DNA from: Eledone cirrhosa
Lineage: Eukaryota; Mollusca; Cephalopoda; Octopoda; Eledonidae
Direction of reading: 5' to 3'
NCBI GenBank assembly: GCA_964016885.1
Contig: OZ024747.1
Coordinates: 9,629,783 to 9,693,782 of the forward strand
DNA: 64,000 bases
Shown here: positions 30,336 through 40,694 of the stretch, piece after piece
How the letters are laid out: each line of letters opens with the position of its first letter
Position numbering within the stretch: position 1 is the first letter of the stretch
Notes under the pieces: model-generated
Databases searched by the model: none
Seen by the model: only the letters and a program-made list of their open reading frames with translations
What the model was told of the DNA's origin: nothing
Program-made: the position numbers and the translations under genes

Positions 30336-30443
30336 TACTAAACACCAAAGGTAAGGAGTAATCTCTGGTGTATGTCATAGGACGAGGGCTGTAATGACCT
30401 GACTTATGACATAGAAACTGGATGTAAAGTTATGTAAAATAAT

Positions 30444-30630
30444 TGTTTCTACGTTAGGCACAAGGCCAGCAATTACCCAGTGCATTACTGGTACTTTATT
30501 TTATCAACCTCGTAAGGATGAAAGGCAAAGTTAACCTCAGCGGTATTTGAACTCAGAATGGCAAGGGCCGTAACTCTGTGCGTCAAAGCATGGCGTCCGA
30601 CCCTCTCCCAATACTGCCAATCCACCGCCC
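30444..30630 (-). mobile_element. SINE-B with 14-bp target-site duplication
   Basis: Flanked by TTATGTAAAATAAT at 30430-30443 and 30631-30644, perfect. Body from TGTTTCTACGTTAGGCAC to ATCCACCGCCC. The right flank shows a further GTAAAATAAT repeat. Confidence 0.93.
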
Positions 30631-30654
30631 TTATGTAAAATAATGTAAAATAAT

Positions 30655-31165
30655 GATACACACACACAAGTACACATGGCCACACACACAAACACACATG
30701 TGCACATAGACACATACACACACATATACACACATGCACATAAACACACAATGTTCACACACACACACACATATGTGTATACAGACACATTCACATGTAC
30801 ATATATACACTCACACATGTTCACACACACGTTCACTCACACACACACACACACGCGCGTGTATACAGACACATATTCACATGTACATATATACACTCAC
30901 ACATGTTCACACACACACACACACGTTCACTCACACACACACACACACACACGCGCGTGTATACAGACACATATTCACATGTACATATATACACACACGT
31001 GTTCACACACACATGTTCACACACATGTTTACACACACACACACATGTTCACACACATACATGTGTTGACACACATACATGTTCACACACACACACACAG
31101 GTGCTCGCAGACATATGTATACAAATACACGAGTTCACACAACACACACACATCTACACATATTT
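30655..31165. repeat. (CA)n array with about 100-bp higher-order units
   Basis: The block GTGTATACAGACACATATTC + 'acatgtacatatatacactc' recurs three times (about 30776, 30858, 30957) between CA runs. Confidence 0.94.
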
Positions 31166-31628
31166 CTCTCCTGCTCCTTCTCCTCAATATCCTCATCTTT
31201 CCCCAGTGTAAACCCCCCCCCCCCCCCACCAAAACAACCCCAAACTCAAGTTTGTTAAGCGTTTCTAGAAATATACTAAAATAAAGAATGTTCCAAGTTG
31301 CTTGCTGTTATGTACAGACCCTCAAGATAAGTCTGTATTTTGGGTTTGGTGCCAAAAAAATAAACTGGTAAAACATGGATATAAAAAACATGAAAAAAAA
31401 AAAAACTAAATAAAGAGAAAATAAAGAGAAACGTTCTTTTGTATTGAATCTTCTCTCAGTTGAAATATCGTAGAAATGTAAAGATCTCATTTTAAGAGGC
31501 CTAGAATGGTAAATGGGAAAGACAGGTGTTTCAGAAGATCATGTAGGCTTTATATACACACAGGTACAGATTAAAAACACATAGATGTATACATATATAT
31601 ATATAGAGAGAGAGAGATAGATAGATAT
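31166..31628. other. Non-coding stretch with C-run and A-runs
   Basis: C run at 31217-31229, A run near 31393-31405. No exon or element recognised. Confidence 0.55.
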
Positions 31629-31683
31629 ATATAAATGTAAAATGTTGTTGAAGTATGTATACATTTTGTGGGACACCCTGTGT
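31629..31683. mobile_element. Mariner-type MITE, right half
   Basis: 'gttgttgaagtatgtataca ttttgtgggacaccctgtg' equals the right end of the MITE at 32058. The left end is missing. Confidence 0.72.
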
Positions 31684-31701
31684 GTGTGTGTGTATATATA
31701 A

Positions 31702-32040
31702 AATGGAGGCACATGGCTTAGTGGTTAGAGCATTGGGCTTGCAATCGAAAGGTTGTGAGTTCAATTCTCAGACCGGGTGATGTGTTGTTTCCTTGAGCAA
31801 GACACTTTATTTCACATTGCTCCAGTTTACTCAGCTGTAGAAATGAGATGATAGGGACTGGGGTCCCTATCATTCCACTGCAAAGTGGTCATGGAGGTGC
31901 CACGGCAAAAAAGCACCCAGCACTCACTGTAAATGAGGTTGGTGTTAGGAAGGGCATCCAGCTGTAGAAATCAAGCCAGAATCAGTTCCCGTCCCACCCT
32001 TGCAAGCAGGGAAAAGTGGATGTAAAATGAAATGATGATA
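31702..32040 (+). mobile_element. SINE-A, full length
   Basis: Almost identical to 12421-12765 through A-box, B-box and 3' end (TGGATGTAAAATGAAATGATG). It starts right after (TA)n and ends in (TA)n, which leads directly into a MITE. Confidence 0.95.
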
Positions 32041-32057
32041 TATATATATATATATAT

Positions 32058-32160
32058 ACAGGGTGTTCCAAAAAATGTATACACACTTCAACAGCATTCT
32101 AATAAATATTGCCTGTACAGGTAATGAACGTGTGTATACATTTTTGGGGGACATCCTGTG
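32058..32160. mobile_element. Mariner-type MITE, full copy
   Basis: About 100 bp: CAGGGTGTTCCAAAAAATGT ... CATTTTTGGGGGACATCCTG, with internal CACTTCAACAGCATTCTAAT and ATTGCCTGTACAGGTAAT. Flanked by TA on both sides, inside (TA)n. Confidence 0.87.
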
Positions 32161-32278
32161 TATATATATATATATGAAAATGTATGACCCCTTCATTATA
32201 TATATATATATATACAGATCTAGCTGTCAAATATATACATATATATGTAGGAGGTGAGTTTTATTGTAGCACAATAAA

Positions 32279-32316
<38 letters not shown>
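32161..32316. repeat. (TA)n tracts and a short repeat-family block
   Basis: (TA)n, the 'gtaggaggtgagttttattg' block (32247) shared with 2763, then (TA)n to 32316. Confidence 0.85.
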
Positions 32317-32318
<2 letters not shown>

Positions 32319-32927
32319 TGGCTGCCAACTCGTTTTCGAGTACGGCCACTACTTTATATCCATGTAGGAGAACCCCTACCGATGCGCTGAACGAGTGTGA
32401 CTTTTTAGTCCAGCCAGCGACTTGAAAACTCTGGTACAAACACTACACTTGTGACAATTACTGACACATAGTGCTGGGCCCATGGTACCATGTGACGACA
32501 AGTGCAGAGAGATCTCCAGATATAAAGCAATGCCTGTGCCGTGAAGCTTTTATAGTGAGCAAAGGCACTGCACAAAGCCAGTCCCACTCTCTTAACCAAG
32601 ATGATATTTACCAAAAAGAAGAACAAGTCAACATCATTGGATACCAACAGGGTTGCAGGTGTTATATCAGAGTTTTCCTTCTCCTAGAATTCTGCCTTGA
32701 CAAAGGCTAAGGGGTCATCTCTCCCGGTGATTTTGGATGGCCATTGACTCTTAAGAGCTCCTTTGCCCTTTGACAGGTTTTGTTTTTAGTCCTGCAGGAT
32801 GTCCAAAGTCACCCTCCTCACCAAGAAACCTTGGTGGGGTTGCCAGTTTAGTCGCCAACGACCCGACCATGGGACAGGTTGTACTGGGATACATGTTACC
32901 AGTAGCACCAACTGGTGACCTGACATA
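32317..32927. other. Unclassified, probably dispersed element sequence
   Basis: GC-balanced sequence unlike its AT-rich surroundings. It includes 'ccaactcgttttcgagtacg', an ACTTTATATCCATGTAGGAG block, and 'gccaacgacccgaccatggg'. Several short frames exist on both strands with no motif I recognise. It could be an internal part of a retroelement. No function claimed. Confidence 0.45.
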
Positions 32928-33099
32928 ATACACATACATACGAATATGAATGAATACACAAGTACATCTATATGTATATATTTGTGTGTGTATGTATGTA
33001 TATGTATATATATATATATATACATATACATACATACACACACAAATATATACATATAGATGTACTTGTGTATTCATTCATATTCGTATGTATGTGTAT
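32928..33099. repeat. 172-bp perfect palindrome
   Basis: Arms 32928-33013 and 33014-33099 are exact reverse complements with no spacer. The centre is (TA)n. Outer arms contain non-simple sequence (GAATATGAATGAATACAC and AAGTACATCTATATG), so this is not just TA symmetry. The same peptide shadow therefore reads on both strands. Confidence 0.95.
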
Positions 33100-33424
33100 G
33101 TTTACATATATGCACATATATGCACTATATGCACATACATACAAATTGATACATATAACCACACACACACACACACAGATACACACATACACACACAAGA
33201 GACACACTTCTGACAGATATTCACAAAACATCTTTAAAGTAGCTACCAAAAATGACACCTCCCTTTCCCACCCCCAGCTTTTCTGACCTTCAAGGTCAGA
33301 TGGTTTGTTACATCTGGATGATCTGTTAGCCCAGATGTTAAGAGCAGTGGAACAGATGATGTTTGTAATGGAATTAGATGGTACTGTGCCAGACATAATT
33401 GCATTACTCTGGGTTTCTTTTTTA

Positions 33425-33478
33425 TCAAGTTGTGAGTTCAAATATCATCTTTTGTTCTGTCTGAGCATTGATAAAATT
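33425..33478 (+). mobile_element. SINE-B remnant (left piece), target of nested SINE-B
   Basis: GTTGTGAGTTCAAATATCATC through 'gagcattgataaaatt', interrupted at 33479. Confidence 0.68.
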
Positions 33479-33659
33479 GTTTCTACTTTTGGCACAAGGC
33501 CAGCAATTACCCAGTACATTACTGGTACTTTATTTTATCGACTCCGTAAGGATGAAAAGCAAAGTTAACCTCAGCGGGATTTGAACTCAGAATTGCAAGG
33601 GCCGTAACTCTATGCGTCAAAGCATGGCATCCGACTCTCTACCGATACTGCCAATCCAA
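33479..33659 (-). mobile_element. SINE-B, full length, nested, with target-site duplication
   Basis: Flanked by TGATAAAATT at 33469-33478 and 33660-33669. The older SINE-B resumes at 33670 ('aataccagtaatataccaag'). The insertion point is the same internal GATAAAAT block used at 4537. Confidence 0.9.
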
Positions 33660-33724
33660 TGATAAAATTAATACCAGTAATATACCAAGGATGAGCTATT
33701 TTTAAAATTATTATTATTATTATT
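33660..33724 (+). mobile_element. SINE-B remnant (right piece)
   Basis: 'gataaaattaataccagtaa' to a (TTA)n tail. Continuation of the piece ending at 33478. Confidence 0.7.
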
Positions 33725-33935
33725 AAAGGCTGGTGGATTGGCAATATCGGTAGAGCGTCGGAGAACAGGTTTTGCAGCATATAGTTACGTCCCTTTACGT
33801 TTTGAGTTCAAATCTTTCCAAGGTTAGCTTTGCCTTTCATCCTTACAAAATCGATAAAATAAAGTACCAGTAATGTACTGGAGTTGATTTAATCGATTTT
33901 CCCCTCCCCCCAAATTGTTGGCCTTGTGACTAAGG
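33725..33935 (+). mobile_element. SINE-B, full length (long variant)
   Basis: GGTGGATTGGCAATATCGGTAG head, B-box GAGTTCAAATCTTTCC, 'gttgatttaatcgattttcc cct', 'ttgttggccttgtgactaa'. Confidence 0.9.
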
Positions 33936-34124
33936 ATGTCTGTGTGATATTTTATGTAGGATCTGAAGTAGGTCTATGTCTACGAGGATCTAACTTCGTA
34001 AAGGGGTAGGGTAAGGCTACCAGGGTATTACTTCGTAAAGAGGAGGTATAACTATTATCCAGTGTTTGATATTCACACCCCACCCCGTCCAACATAAAAG
34101 AATTGTTACTCATGTTTTGAGTCA

Positions 34125-34172
34125 CTCAGTTTCTTTCTTTCTTCCTTTCTTTCTTTCTCACTCTCTTTTTCA

Positions 34173-34215
<43 letters not shown>

Positions 34216-34385
34216 TACCTGCCTATCTTCACTCACTCATTCACTCTCTCACTCTCTCTCTCACTCACACACACACACACTCTCTCACTCTCTCTCACAT
34301 ACACACACACACACACACTCACTCTCTCTCTCACTCACACACACACACTCTCACTCTCTCTCACTCAAGCACACACACACACACA

Positions 34386-34418
<33 letters not shown>

Positions 34419-34533
34419 TCTCTCTCTCACTCAAGCACACACACACACACACTCTCTCTCTCTCTCACTCAAGCACACACACACACACACTCTCTCTCTC
34501 TCTCTCTCTCTCTCACACTCTCTCTCTCACTCA

Positions 34534-34573
<40 letters not shown>

Positions 34574-34615
34574 CTCTCTCTCTCTCAAGCATACACACAC
34601 ACTCTCTCTCTCTCA
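34125..34615. repeat. (CT)n/(CA)n array with alternating blocks
   Basis: Blocks of CTCTCTCTC alternate with CACACACAC, often separated by CACTCAAGCACAC. The forward Ser/Leu/Thr/His frame is an artefact. Confidence 0.95.
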
Positions 34616-34756
34616 AACATTTCAAAAATGAACTTCTTCAAATATTCTCACGACAACCTCCAGTTGTTACAATGTGGAGGACATTCTAAGTTTGTGATTC
34701 AGAGGAAGTTGAGCAAAGCTGGTCTCTCAAGTAGCTGCAAATGTGTTTCTCTTTAA

Positions 34757-34800
34757 ATATCATCATCATCATCATGTCTGTTTTCCTATGTTGCATGGGT
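34757..34800 (-). mobile_element. SINE-A 3' terminus, seed of the following minisatellite
   Basis: ATCATCATCATCATCATGTC then 'ctatgttgcatgggttagat ggg', matching the CATGGGTTAGACGGG end of SINE-A (29095, 47440). Confidence 0.75.
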
Positions 34801-35345
34801 TAGATGGGACCTTGGCATGGGTTAGATGGGACCTTGGCATGGGTTAGATGGGTCTTTGGTATGGGTTAGATGGGTCCTTGAGATGTTTTATATGGGACCT
34901 TGGCATGGGACCTTGGCATGGGTTAGATGGGTCCTTGGCATGGGTTAGATGGGACTTGGCATGGGTTATATGGGGCTTGGCATGGGACCTTGGCATGGGT
35001 TAGATGGGTCCTTGGCATGGGTTAGATGGGACCTTGGCATGGGTTAGATGGGTCCTTGGAATGGGTTAGATGGGACCTTGGCATGGGTTAGATGGGTCCT
35101 TGGCATGGGTTAGATGGGACCTTTGCATGGGTTAGATGGGTCCTTGGCATGGGTTAGATGGGACCTTGGCATGGGTTAGATGGGACCTTGGCATGGGTTA
35201 GATGGGTCCTTGGCATGGGTTAGATGGGACTTTGGCATGGGTTAGATGGGACCTTGGCATGGGTTAGATGGGTCCTTGGCATGGGTTAGATGGGTCCTTG
35301 GCATGGGTTAGATGGGACCTTGGCATGGGTTAGATGGGTCCTTTC
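34794..35345. repeat. 22-bp minisatellite, unit CATGGGTTAGATGGGACCTTGG
   Basis: About two dozen units of 22 bp (the call gives the unit; two variants, ACCTTGG and TCCTTGG). A few units are deleted to CATGGGACCTTGG. The unit equals the terminal block of SINE-A. Confidence 0.95.
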
Positions 35346-35397
35346 CAGCACAACTGTCTTCTACTTATTGTGTTCCTTCATCTCACCACACAGACAT

Positions 35398-35846
35398 GTA
35401 GTGGTTGTGATGATGATGATGGTGGTGGTAGTTGTGGTGGTGGTGGTAGTTGTAGTGGTTATGATGATGGTGGTGGTGATAGTTGTGGTGGTGGTGGTAG
35501 TTGTGGTGGTTATGATGATGGTGGTGGTGGTAGTTGTGGTGGTGGTGGTGGTAATTGTAGTGGTTATGATGATGGTGGTGGTCATAGTTGTGATGGTGGT
35601 GGTGGTGGTAGTTGTAGTTGTTATGATGGTGGTAGTTGTGGTAGTTGTGGTAGTGGTGGTGGTAGTTGTAGTGGTTATGATGGTGGTGCTGGTGGTAGTT
35701 GTGGTGGTGGTGATGGTGGTAGTTGTGGTGGTGATGGTGGTAGTTGTGGTGGTGGAGGTAGTTGTGGTGGTAATGGTGGTGTTGGTGGTAGTTGTGGTGG
35801 TTATGCTGATGGTGGTGGTAGTTGTGGTTATGATGGTAATGGTGGT
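35398..35846. repeat. (GGT/TGT/GAT)n array
   Basis: GGTGGTGGTAGTTGTGGTGG units with ATGATGATGG. Frames read Gly/Ser/Cys, Val/Met or Thr/Ile. Confidence 0.94.
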
Positions 35847-36002
35847 GACAGGAAGTACCTGAGAAAGGTGTGTACCCAGGTATGTGGTGGTGGTGGTGAT
35901 GACGACAGGGAGTACCTGAGAAAGGTGTGTACCCAGGTATGTGGTGGTGGTGGTGATGACGACAGGGAGTACCTGAGAAAGGTGTGTACCCAGGTATGCA
36001 GC
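35847..36002. repeat. 57-bp minisatellite, 2.7 units
   Basis: Unit GACAGGGAGTACCTGAGAAA + GGTGTGTACCCAGGTATG + (GTG)n. Starts at 35847, 35904, 35961. Being a multiple of three it keeps a frame (REYLRKVCTQVCGGGGDD), and the reverse strand is open too. Confidence 0.93.
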
Positions 36003-36087
36003 TCCAGACCCACCCAGTAGCAGGAGGGGGAGGGGTGATGAACTAAGATTGAGTCAGCTGACAACATGAAGTAATTTACAGAGAACC

Positions 36088-36822
36088 TGTATTGGTGGTG
36101 ATAGTGGTGGTAGTAGTAGTAGTGGTGGTAGTGGTGGTGGTAGTGGTGGTGGTGGTAGTGGTGGTGGTGGTAGTGGTGGTGGTAGTGGTGGTAGTAGTGA
36201 TATTATTATTATGAGTAGTAGTAGTGGTGGTGGTGGTAGTGGTATTATTATTATTATGAGTAGTAGTAGTGGTGGTGGTGGTGGTATTAGTAGTGGTGGT
36301 ATTAGTAGTGGTGGTGGTGGTAGTAGTAGTAGGTAGTAGTAGTAGTGGTGGTGGTATTAGTAGTGGTGGTGGTGGTGGTATTAGTAGTGGTGGTGGTGGT
36401 GGTATTAGTAGTGGTGGTGGTATTAGTAGTAGTGGTGGTGGTATTAGTAGTAGTGGTGGTGGTGGTGGTGGTGGTGGTGATATTAGTAGTAGTGGTGGTG
36501 GTGGTGGTGATATTAGTAGTAGTGGTGGTGGTGGTGGTGGTGGTGGTATTAGTAGTAGTAGTGGTGGTGGTGGTGGTGGTGATATTAGTAGTAGTGGTGG
36601 TGGTATTAGTAGTGGTGGTGGTGGTGGTATTAGTAGTGGTGGTGGTATTAGTAGTAGTGGTGGTGGTGGTGGTGGTGGTATTAGTAGTAGTGGTGGTGGT
36701 GGTGGTGGTATTAGTAGTAGTGGTGGTGGTGGTGGTGGTATTAGTAGTAGTAGTGGTGGTGGTGGTGGTGGTGATATTAGTAGTAGTGGTGGTGGTATTA
36801 CTAGTAGTAGTAGTAGTTCTGG
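36088..36822. repeat. (GGT/AGT/ATT)n array
   Basis: GGTGGTATTAGTAGTAG units over about 730 bp, strand-pure. All six frames are largely open. Confidence 0.96.
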
Positions 36823-36921
36823 GTTCATGAAAGGTATGGTTTAGAACAGTGCTTCTCAAACTATCTGACGTGGCGGACCGGCGGACCCCTAATATTTCGT
36901 AGTAATATTAATTTATACCGG

Positions 36922-37101
36922 ATGGATTGGCAGTATCAGTAGAGAGTCAGACGCCATGCTTTCCAGCATAGTTACGTCCCTTTACGGACTGAGTTCAAAT
37001 CCCGCCGAGGTTGACTTTGCCTTTCATCCTTACGGGGTCGATAAAATAAAGTACCAGTGATGCACTGGGTAATTGCTGGCCTTGTGCCTAAAGTAGAAAC
37101 A
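36922..37101 (+). mobile_element. SINE-B nested in the hAT-like element, with 15-bp duplication
   Basis: ATTAATTTATACCGG flanks it perfectly at 36907-36921 and 37102-37116. Head ATGGATTGGCAGTATCAG, end 'aagtagaaaca'. Confidence 0.95.
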
Positions 37102-37129
37102 ATTAATTTATACCGGAAACGATATATAT

Positions 37130-37315
37130 AATTGTTTCTACTTTTGGCACAAGGCCAGCAATTATTATCCAGTGTATTACTGGTACTTTATTTTATCGAC
37201 CCCGTAAGGATGAAAGGCAAAGTCAACCTCGGCGGGATTTGAACTCAGATCATAAAGGGACGTAACTATGCTGGAAAGCATGGCGTCCGACCCTCTACTG
37301 ATACTGCCAATCCTT
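37130..37315 (-). mobile_element. SINE-B nested in the hAT-like element, opposite strand
   Basis: AATTGTTTCTACTTTTGGCAC to GATACTGCCAATCC. With 36922-37101 it makes an inverted pair separated by only about 30 bp. Confidence 0.92.
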
Positions 37316-37599
37316 TGTAAACAAATAATACAATATCAAAACATATAAAAAAGTAATAAAAACAATTCCTGAAATTATTCCTTAGCATGGCCTGGACAAT
37401 GGCCGCGTACCGGGAGCTGATGGTTCGCGTTCCGGCACTGGTCCGTGGACCTCCACTATGAGTAGCACTGGTCTAGGAGATTCTTGCAAGGGACTGAAGG
37501 TGACATTTTCAGGAGTTCTACGTGATACTCTTTTGGGGGCATTTGTAACTTGGTGAGGGGCCCTTCCCTGTCTTGGCTGGAACTAAGTTGATTTCTTTC

Positions 37600-37800
37600 A
37601 TAGAGTGTGAGGGAGGGAGGGGGGAGAGAGAGGGAGGGAGTGAGCGAGAGAGGAGGAGATGGAGAGTGAGAGAGGGGGAGATGGGGAGTGAGAGAGAAGA
37701 GAGAGAGGGGGAGATGGAGAGTGAGAGAGGGGGAGATGGGGAGTGAGAGAGAAGAGAGAGAGGGGGGAAGTGAGAGAGAGAGAGAGAGAGAAAGTGGTAT
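37600..37800. repeat. GA-rich tract with 50-bp-scale units
   Basis: GGGGGAGATGGGGAGTGAG and GAGAGAAGAGAGAGAGG units repeated. Confidence 0.93.
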
Positions 37801-37882
37801 TTGGACTGAGTTCAGTGAGTCGGAACAAATACTGAGCCATTTTTAATCCTACGCCATAAAGACTCTGCCAATTGCAACCATT

Positions 37883-38395
37883 AATATCCTTACCACCACT
37901 ACCACCACTACCATTACAACCACCACCACCAGCACCATTACAACCACCACCACCAGCACCATTACAACCACCACCACCACCATTACAGCTACCACCACCA
38001 CTACCATTACACCACCACTACCACCACTACAACCACCACCACCACCACAATTACAACTACCACCAGCACAATTACAACTACCACCACCACCACTACAACC
38101 ACCACCACCACCACCACAATTACAACTACCACCACCACCATTACAACCACAACCACCACAACAACCACCATCACCACCACTACCACCACCACCACAACAA
38201 CCACCATCACCACCACTACCACCACCACCACCATATTACCACCACCACTACCACCACCACCATCACCACCACTACCACCACCATATTACCACCACCACTA
38301 CCACCACCACCACAACAACCACCATCATCACCACTACCACCACCACCACCATATTACCACTACCACCACCACTATACCACCATCATGGCTGCCAC
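37883..38395. repeat. (CCA/ACA/ACT)n array
   Basis: ACCACCACCACCATTACAAC units. The forward frame reads Pro or His/Tyr; the reverse reads Val. Confidence 0.96.
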
Positions 38396-38484
38396 CAAAA
38401 CCTCACAACCAGAAATCCCAAACATCTTTTAATGTCTTTCATCATTTGTTATCTCTCTTCAGCATCAGTTGTCAAGTTGACTTG

Positions 38485-39010
38485 CAAGTTGGGGGGGGGG
38501 GGGGCAGTGATGGAACATGCATGTAGGGTGGGGTAGGTCATGATGGGGGGGAGGGGACATGCATATAGTCTGGGGTGGCAGTTGGGGTGGGGCATGGTGG
38601 TGTGGGGGTGGGGCATGTTGGGTTGAAGGGTATGGTGGGTGAGGGGTGTAATGGTGAGGTGGGAGGGGATGTGGTGGTGTAGACGGGGGGGGGGGGGGGC
38701 TTTATGGATGGTGTAGGTTTGTTGATGCTGTCATAATGGTGGTGGTGGTTGTTGTAGATATAGTGATTGTTATGGTAGTGGTGGTGGTGGTGGTGGGTGC
38801 TGAGGTAGATGTAGTGGTGGGGTGGTGGGAGGTGAGGTAGATGTGGTGGTGTGGTGGTGATGGTGGTGGTAGGTGGTTGTGGTGTTGGGGATGGTAGTGG
38901 TTGTGGTTGTAGAGATAGTAGTGATTGTTATGGTAGTGGTGGTGGTGGTGGGAGGTGAGGTAGATGAGGTGGTGGTGGGGAGGTACAATAGTCTGTTGGG
39001 TGTAAAGTGT
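38485..39010. repeat. G-rich and (GGT)n arrays
   Basis: G runs at 38490-38505 and 38685-38699, GGGGTGGGGCATG units, then GGTGGTGGTGGTGGG with a 110-bp-scale duplication (GTGATTGTTATGGTAGTGGT twice). Confidence 0.92.
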
Positions 39011-39067
39011 CAGATATTCTCTTCCTTGAATGATTATTGCACAGAGTGAGTCAGAAAATACTGCTGC

Positions 39068-40000
39068 TAGTGTTGTGGTGGTAGTGGTGTAGTGGTGGTG
39101 GTGGTGGTAGTGTAGCGGAGGTGGTGGTGGTAGTGTAGCGGAGGTGGTAGTGGTGGTGGTGTAGGGTGGTGGTGGTAGAGGTGGTGGTGGTGGTAGTGGG
39201 GGGAGGGGTTAGTGTAGTGGTGCTGGTAGTGTGGTAGTGGTGGTGGTGTAGTAGTGGTGGTGTGGTGGTGGTGGTGGTGGTGGTGGTGGTGGTTGTAGTA
39301 TAGGTGGTAGTGGTGGTGTTGTAGTGGTTTGGTGGTGGTGATGTGGTGGTAGTGTTGGTGATGGTAGTGGTGGTAGTTTTGGTGGTGTTGTAGTGGTATG
39401 GTGGTAGTAGTGGTGGTGGTGTGATGGTGGTGGTAGTGTTGGTGGTAGTATTGGTGGTAGTGGTGGTGGTGTTGGTGGTAGTGGTAATGTTGGGTGGTGG
39501 TGGTAGTATTGGTAGTATTGGTAGTGGTGATGGTGGTGGTAGTTATTGTGGTGCTGGTGTTGGTTGTAGTTGTGGTGGTGGTACTGGTAGTAGTTCTGAT
39601 GGTGTTAGTGGTAGTGGTTATTGTGGTGTTGGTTGTGGTGGTGGTGGTGGTGGTGGTAGTAGTACTGTTGGTGTTAGTGGTAGTGGTTATTGTGGTGCTG
39701 GTGTTGGTTGTGGTTGTGGTGGTGGTGGTGGTGGTGGTAGTAGTTCTGATGGTGTTAGTGGTAGTGGTTATTGTGGTGCTGGTGTTGGTTGTAGTTGTGG
39801 TGGTGGAGGCTGTAGTTGTGGTGGTGGTGGTAGTTGTTCTGATGGTGTTAGTGGTAGTGGTTATTGTGGTGCTGGTGTTGGTTGTAGTTGTGGTGGTGGA
39901 GGCTGTAGTTGTTGTGGTGGTGGTAGTGGTAGTGGTTCTGATGGTGTTAGTGGTAGTGGTTATTGTGGTGCTGGTGGAGGTTGTAGTTGTGATTTTTATG
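39068..40000. repeat. (GGT)n array with about 87-110 bp higher-order units
   Basis: Right half (39520-39990) repeats GGTGTTAGTGGTAGTGGTTA + TTGTGGTGCTGGTGTTGG + TTGTAGTTGTGGTGGTGG about five times. Confidence 0.95.
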
Positions 40001-40104
40001 ATAGCTGATATCAAATCTGATAAGATTGTCAGATTTTTGTTTGTGTAGAGTAGTGGCTGGCAACAGGTGGGACAAGTGGGACAGGTGTGACTCAGGTGTT
40101 CTCT

Positions 40105-40351
40105 GTGGGCCTCAGCTTTTCAAATATTTGTCTGTAAAGTATATACACATGTGGGGCATTCAGGTATTTTCTGTGAGCCTCAGAGCTTTTTTCAAATATT
40201 TGTCTGGAAGATATGTTTAATATAGAGGTGGACAATTGAAGACTTCTCTGTGAACCTTTTCAAATATTTTCCTGTAAGATATAATATAGAGGTGGACCAT
40301 TGGGGTGTTTTCTGTGACCCTCAGACCTTTTCAAATATTTTCCTGTAAGAT
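40105..40351. repeat. 71-bp minisatellite, left part
   Basis: Units start at CTTTTCAAATATTTTCCTG. They contain AAGATATAATATAGAGGTGG and TCTGTGACCCTCAGACC; the first two units are more diverged. The array is interrupted by LINE-C after TAAGATATAATA. Confidence 0.9.
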
Positions 40352-40559
40352 ATAATAATAATAAAATTACTGTGTACAGTACTCGGGGGCACTACAACTC
40401 ATCAAAGATGAATGTATAGTACATAAAATAATATACAAATGTCAGGGAAGTGAATAGTGTATGAGTCATGATATACATGTGTGCGTGTGTATGAAGGGGG
40501 AATATTAGGTGTAGTGTTGGCGAATCTCAGGAAGCATGGAGATTTTAAAGGATGCAATG
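40352..40559 (-). mobile_element. LINE-C 3' end inserted in the 71-bp array
   Basis: ATAATAAAATTACTGTGTACAG through 'catggagattttaaaggatg caatg'. Array sequence resumes as TAATAATATAGAGGTGG, so a short AT-rich duplication (ATAATA) flanks a strongly 5'-truncated insertion. Confidence 0.87.
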
Positions 40560-40690
40560 TAATAATATAGAGGTGGACCATTGAGGAGTTCTCTGTGAAC
40601 CTCAGACCTTTTCAAATATTTTCCTGTAAGATATAATATGGAGGTGGACCATTGAGGAGTTCTCTGTAGACTTTGAACTCTTTTAAATTT
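40560..40690. repeat. 71-bp minisatellite, right part
   Basis: Two more units (AATATAGAGGTGGACCATTG and AATATGGAGGTGGACCATTG). Confidence 0.88.
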
Positions 40691-40694
40691 GTGT

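Larger units (their letters stand above)
36839..37478. mobile_element. hAT-like non-autonomous element carrying two SINE-B copies
   Basis: Ends CAGTGCTTCTCAAACT (36847-36862) and the reverse complement CAGTGCTACTCATAGT (37455-37470). Flanks GTTTAGAA (36839-36846) and GTCTAGGA (37471-37478) are an 8-bp duplication with two differences, matching the usual hAT 8-bp target. The native interior is GC-rich (GGCGGACCGGCGGACC, 'ggttcgcgttccggcactgg'). It encodes no transposase. Confidence 0.84.

Noticed and set aside
34794..35345. CRISPR-like array of regular short repeats
   Set aside because: Units are directly adjacent with no unique spacers, and the genome is eukaryotic. The same reasoning excludes the 31, 41, 42, 61 and 69-bp arrays.
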